Both the position numbers and the translations under genes were made by a program. A stretch of 56,652 nucleotides of DNA from an uncultured Flammeovirgaceae bacterium (GTDB taxonomy: Bacteria > Bacteroidota > Bacteroidia > Cytophagales > Cyclobacteriaceae). The DNA lies in assembly GCA_937884755.1 (NCBI GenBank), contig CAKZYJ010000521.1:1-56652 (forward strand), in the 5' to 3' direction. The stretch's first letter is position 1, and every line of letters begins with the position of its first letter. Below the pieces are notes generated by a model. It ran no database searches, was not told the origin of the DNA, and saw only the letters and a list, made by a program, of their open reading frames with translations. This document shows, one piece after another, positions 55,486 to 56,652 of the stretch.

Positions 55486-55871
55486 TAATTAACCCGGTAG
55501 GGAGCTACCATCGTAAATTCGGGAATCACAGCTCGGAATTGTTTACCATCGCTGATGCGCTCCATTAGGAAGGAGCCCTTCATTTTGCCAATTCCAGACT
55601 TAAGGTTGCAGCCCGATACGTACTGGTGAAATTGACGGGGCTCCAGCGTAGGTTGCTTGCCAATCACGCCTTCGCCCTCTACTTCACGTTTGGGGTATCC
55701 AGCATCAATTACGATCCAGTGGCGGCGTAATAACTTTACCGTGAAATTACTGTTATTCTCAATGGTAACGTGGTAGGTAAATACATAATGGCTTTGACTA
55801 GGGTCAGAATACTCCGGTTGGTATTCCGTCTCGATGCTGACCTTGACGCCTTCTGTGATTTCTGTTACCAT
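55485..55871 (-). CDS. apaG: ApaG-family protein
   Basis: From ATG 55871 this 128-aa protein is a single ApaG domain, a fibronectin-III-like beta sandwich: VKVSIETEYQPEYSDPSQSH, VFTYHVTIENNSNFTVKLL, RRHWIVIDAGYPKREVEGEG, VIGKQPTLEPRQFHQYVSGC. Linked in enterobacteria to Co2+/Mg2+ resistance; its molecular function is unclear. The longer frame from 55985 overlaps ung and is rejected. It is coupled to the O-methyltransferase gene. Confidence 0.92.
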   Translation of the reverse strand: MVTEITEGVKVSIETEYQPEYSDPSQSHYVFTYHVTIENNSNFTVKLLRRHWIVIDAGYPKREVEGEGVIGKQPTLEPRQFHQYVSGCNLKSGIGKMKGSFLMERISDGKQFRAVIPEFTMVAPYRVN

Positions 55872-55900
55872 TGTACATAGTTTACGGCGAAAGTTAATGA

Positions 55901-55908
55901 TAAGTTTG
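55901..55908 (+). promoter_or_regulatory. Candidate -7 box for ung
   Basis: TAAGTTTG matches TAnnTTTG, 21 bp before the ung ATG, with a TTTA 17 bp upstream as a possible -33. The opposite strand has a near match (TAACTTTC) for apaG. Confidence 0.5.
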
Positions 55909-55929
55909 AAATAATCTACACAAATCACT

Positions 55930-56592
55930 ATGGATGTACGCATTGCTCCTTCCTGGAAGGAAAAGCTAGCCAAAGAATTTGACAAAGCTTATTTTGAAGC
56001 ACTGGCTCAATTTCTCAGAGCTGAATACCAGAACCAGGTGGTGTACCCTCCCGGTAGGGAGATTTTTCGTGCCTTTGATCTGATTCCGTTTGATCAGGTG
56101 AAGGTGGTCATTTTGGGACAGGACCCCTACCACGGTCCCAAACAAGCGAATGGGCTAGCCTTTTCGGTACGAGATGGAATTACGAAACCGCCTTCGCTAA
56201 TCAATATTTTTAAGGAGATTAGAAACGAATACAATAAACCAATGCCGGATAGTGGCAACTTAGAGCGATGGGCGCAACAGGGAATATTACTGCTCAACTC
56301 TACGTTAACTGTTCGAGCTCGTCAGGCCGGATCGCACCAGAAAAAAGGCTGGGAGGAGTTTACCGATGCGGTGATTAAAAAAATATCGGACGAGCGAGAA
56401 GGTGTGGTGTTTCTACTGTGGGGAGCTTATGCGCAGAAGAAGGGAGCCGTTATTGACGAAAGCAAACATTACGTACTGAAATCGGCTCATCCTTCACCTT
56501 TTGCAGCGGATCGGGGCTTTTTTGGCAACAACCACTTCAAACTAGCCAACGAATACCTGGGGGAGAACGGCAAAGAAGAAATTGACTGGTAG
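55930..56592 (+). CDS. ung: Uracil-DNA glycosylase
   Basis: This 220-aa family 1 UDG has the water-activating motif with Asp65 (VVILGQDPYHGPKQANGLAF), the uracil-pocket LLLNSTLTVR and the Leu loop SAHPSPFAADRGFFGNNHF. It removes uracil from DNA in base-excision repair. Length and motifs are normal. It is divergent from apaG across a 58-bp promoter region. Confidence 0.97.
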   Translation: MDVRIAPSWKEKLAKEFDKAYFEALAQFLRAEYQNQVVYPPGREIFRAFDLIPFDQVKVVILGQDPYHGPKQANGLAFSVRDGITKPPSLINIFKEIRNEYNKPMPDSGNLERWAQQGILLLNSTLTVRARQAGSHQKKGWEEFTDAVIKKISDEREGVVFLLWGAYAQKKGAVIDESKHYVLKSAHPSPFAADRGFFGNNHFKLANEYLGENGKEEIDW

Positions 56593-56652
56593 ACTTAGAA
56601 AAAAAGAATACCAGTGGTTTTTGAAAGCTTTGGTTTTAGGGATTTACTCAAT

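Noticed and set aside
55872-55985. Longer apaG start inside ung
   Set aside because: The added 38 residues overlap the ung 5' end and do not match the ApaG family; ATG 55871 gives the usual length.

Overview
The window is chromosomal DNA from a member of the Bacteroidota, most likely a marine or gliding Cytophagales-type bacterium. The evidence is a T9SS/gliding-type TPR protein, a secreted protein with a gliding-motility (CHU_C) C-terminal domain, several Bacteroidota-restricted families (DUF4783, DUF6913, DUF4136, a histone-H1-like peptide), Bacteroidota-style TAnnTTTG promoter boxes just upstream of starts, and few Shine-Dalgarno sequences. I see no tRNA, rRNA, CRISPR array, insertion sequence or prophage. 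Most of the window is ordinary core genome.

Layout. 1-7.2 kb (+): end of a PorW/SprE-like TPR protein, penicillin-binding protein 1A with a clear terminator, an ECF sigma factor with a small membrane partner, then a tightly overlapping DinB / NRDE / ATP-grasp trio. 7.4-11.5 kb (-): an accessory block, SDR-MBL hydrolase-AraC regulator, then a Cys-nucleophile alpha/beta hydrolase preceded by a 21-bp-phased direct repeat typical of an AraC-family site. 11.8-26.6 kb: rlmD, a secreted CHU_C protein, a MacB-type permease, a secreted 'asparagine synthetase B'-like protein, rsmG, an ECF sigma factor with a GT2 glycosyltransferase, argD, pdxH, dnaB and a double UspA protein. 26.9-29.3 kb: small genes, a lone response regulator, a transglutaminase-like pseudo-enzyme and AT-rich spacers. 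29.3-38.1 kb: maf, DUF1015, accC, an alpha-oxoamine synthase with an H1-like peptide, DUF6913, ligA and a K+ channel. 38.5-42.7 kb: DUF4783 under a likely sigma-54 promoter, alaS and an M23 peptidase. 43.1-45.9 kb (+): a four-gene NTF2 / DOMON / LytS / LytTR operon. 45.9-56.6 kb: vanadium haloperoxidase-like lipoprotein, topA, sixA, a holin-superfamily membrane gene, a VTT protein, DUF4136, GDPD, a coiled-coil protein, two methyltransferases, apaG and ung.

The most striking observation is that alaS, an essential gene, carries a single in-frame TAA at codon 330 while the rest of its 876-codon frame is intact. A second gene, the holin-superfamily gene at 50.5 kb, carries an in-frame TGA, also with an otherwise intact frame. 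Both TAA and TGA terminate other genes here, so a changed genetic code is not the explanation. Sequence error, recent nonsense mutation, readthrough or a genuinely split AlaRS remain possible. Secondary points are the sigma-54 promoter, the AraC-type direct repeat, a nested palindrome at 28.05 kb, two related intergenic hairpin repeats, and several convergent gene pairs that abut with no space for terminators.
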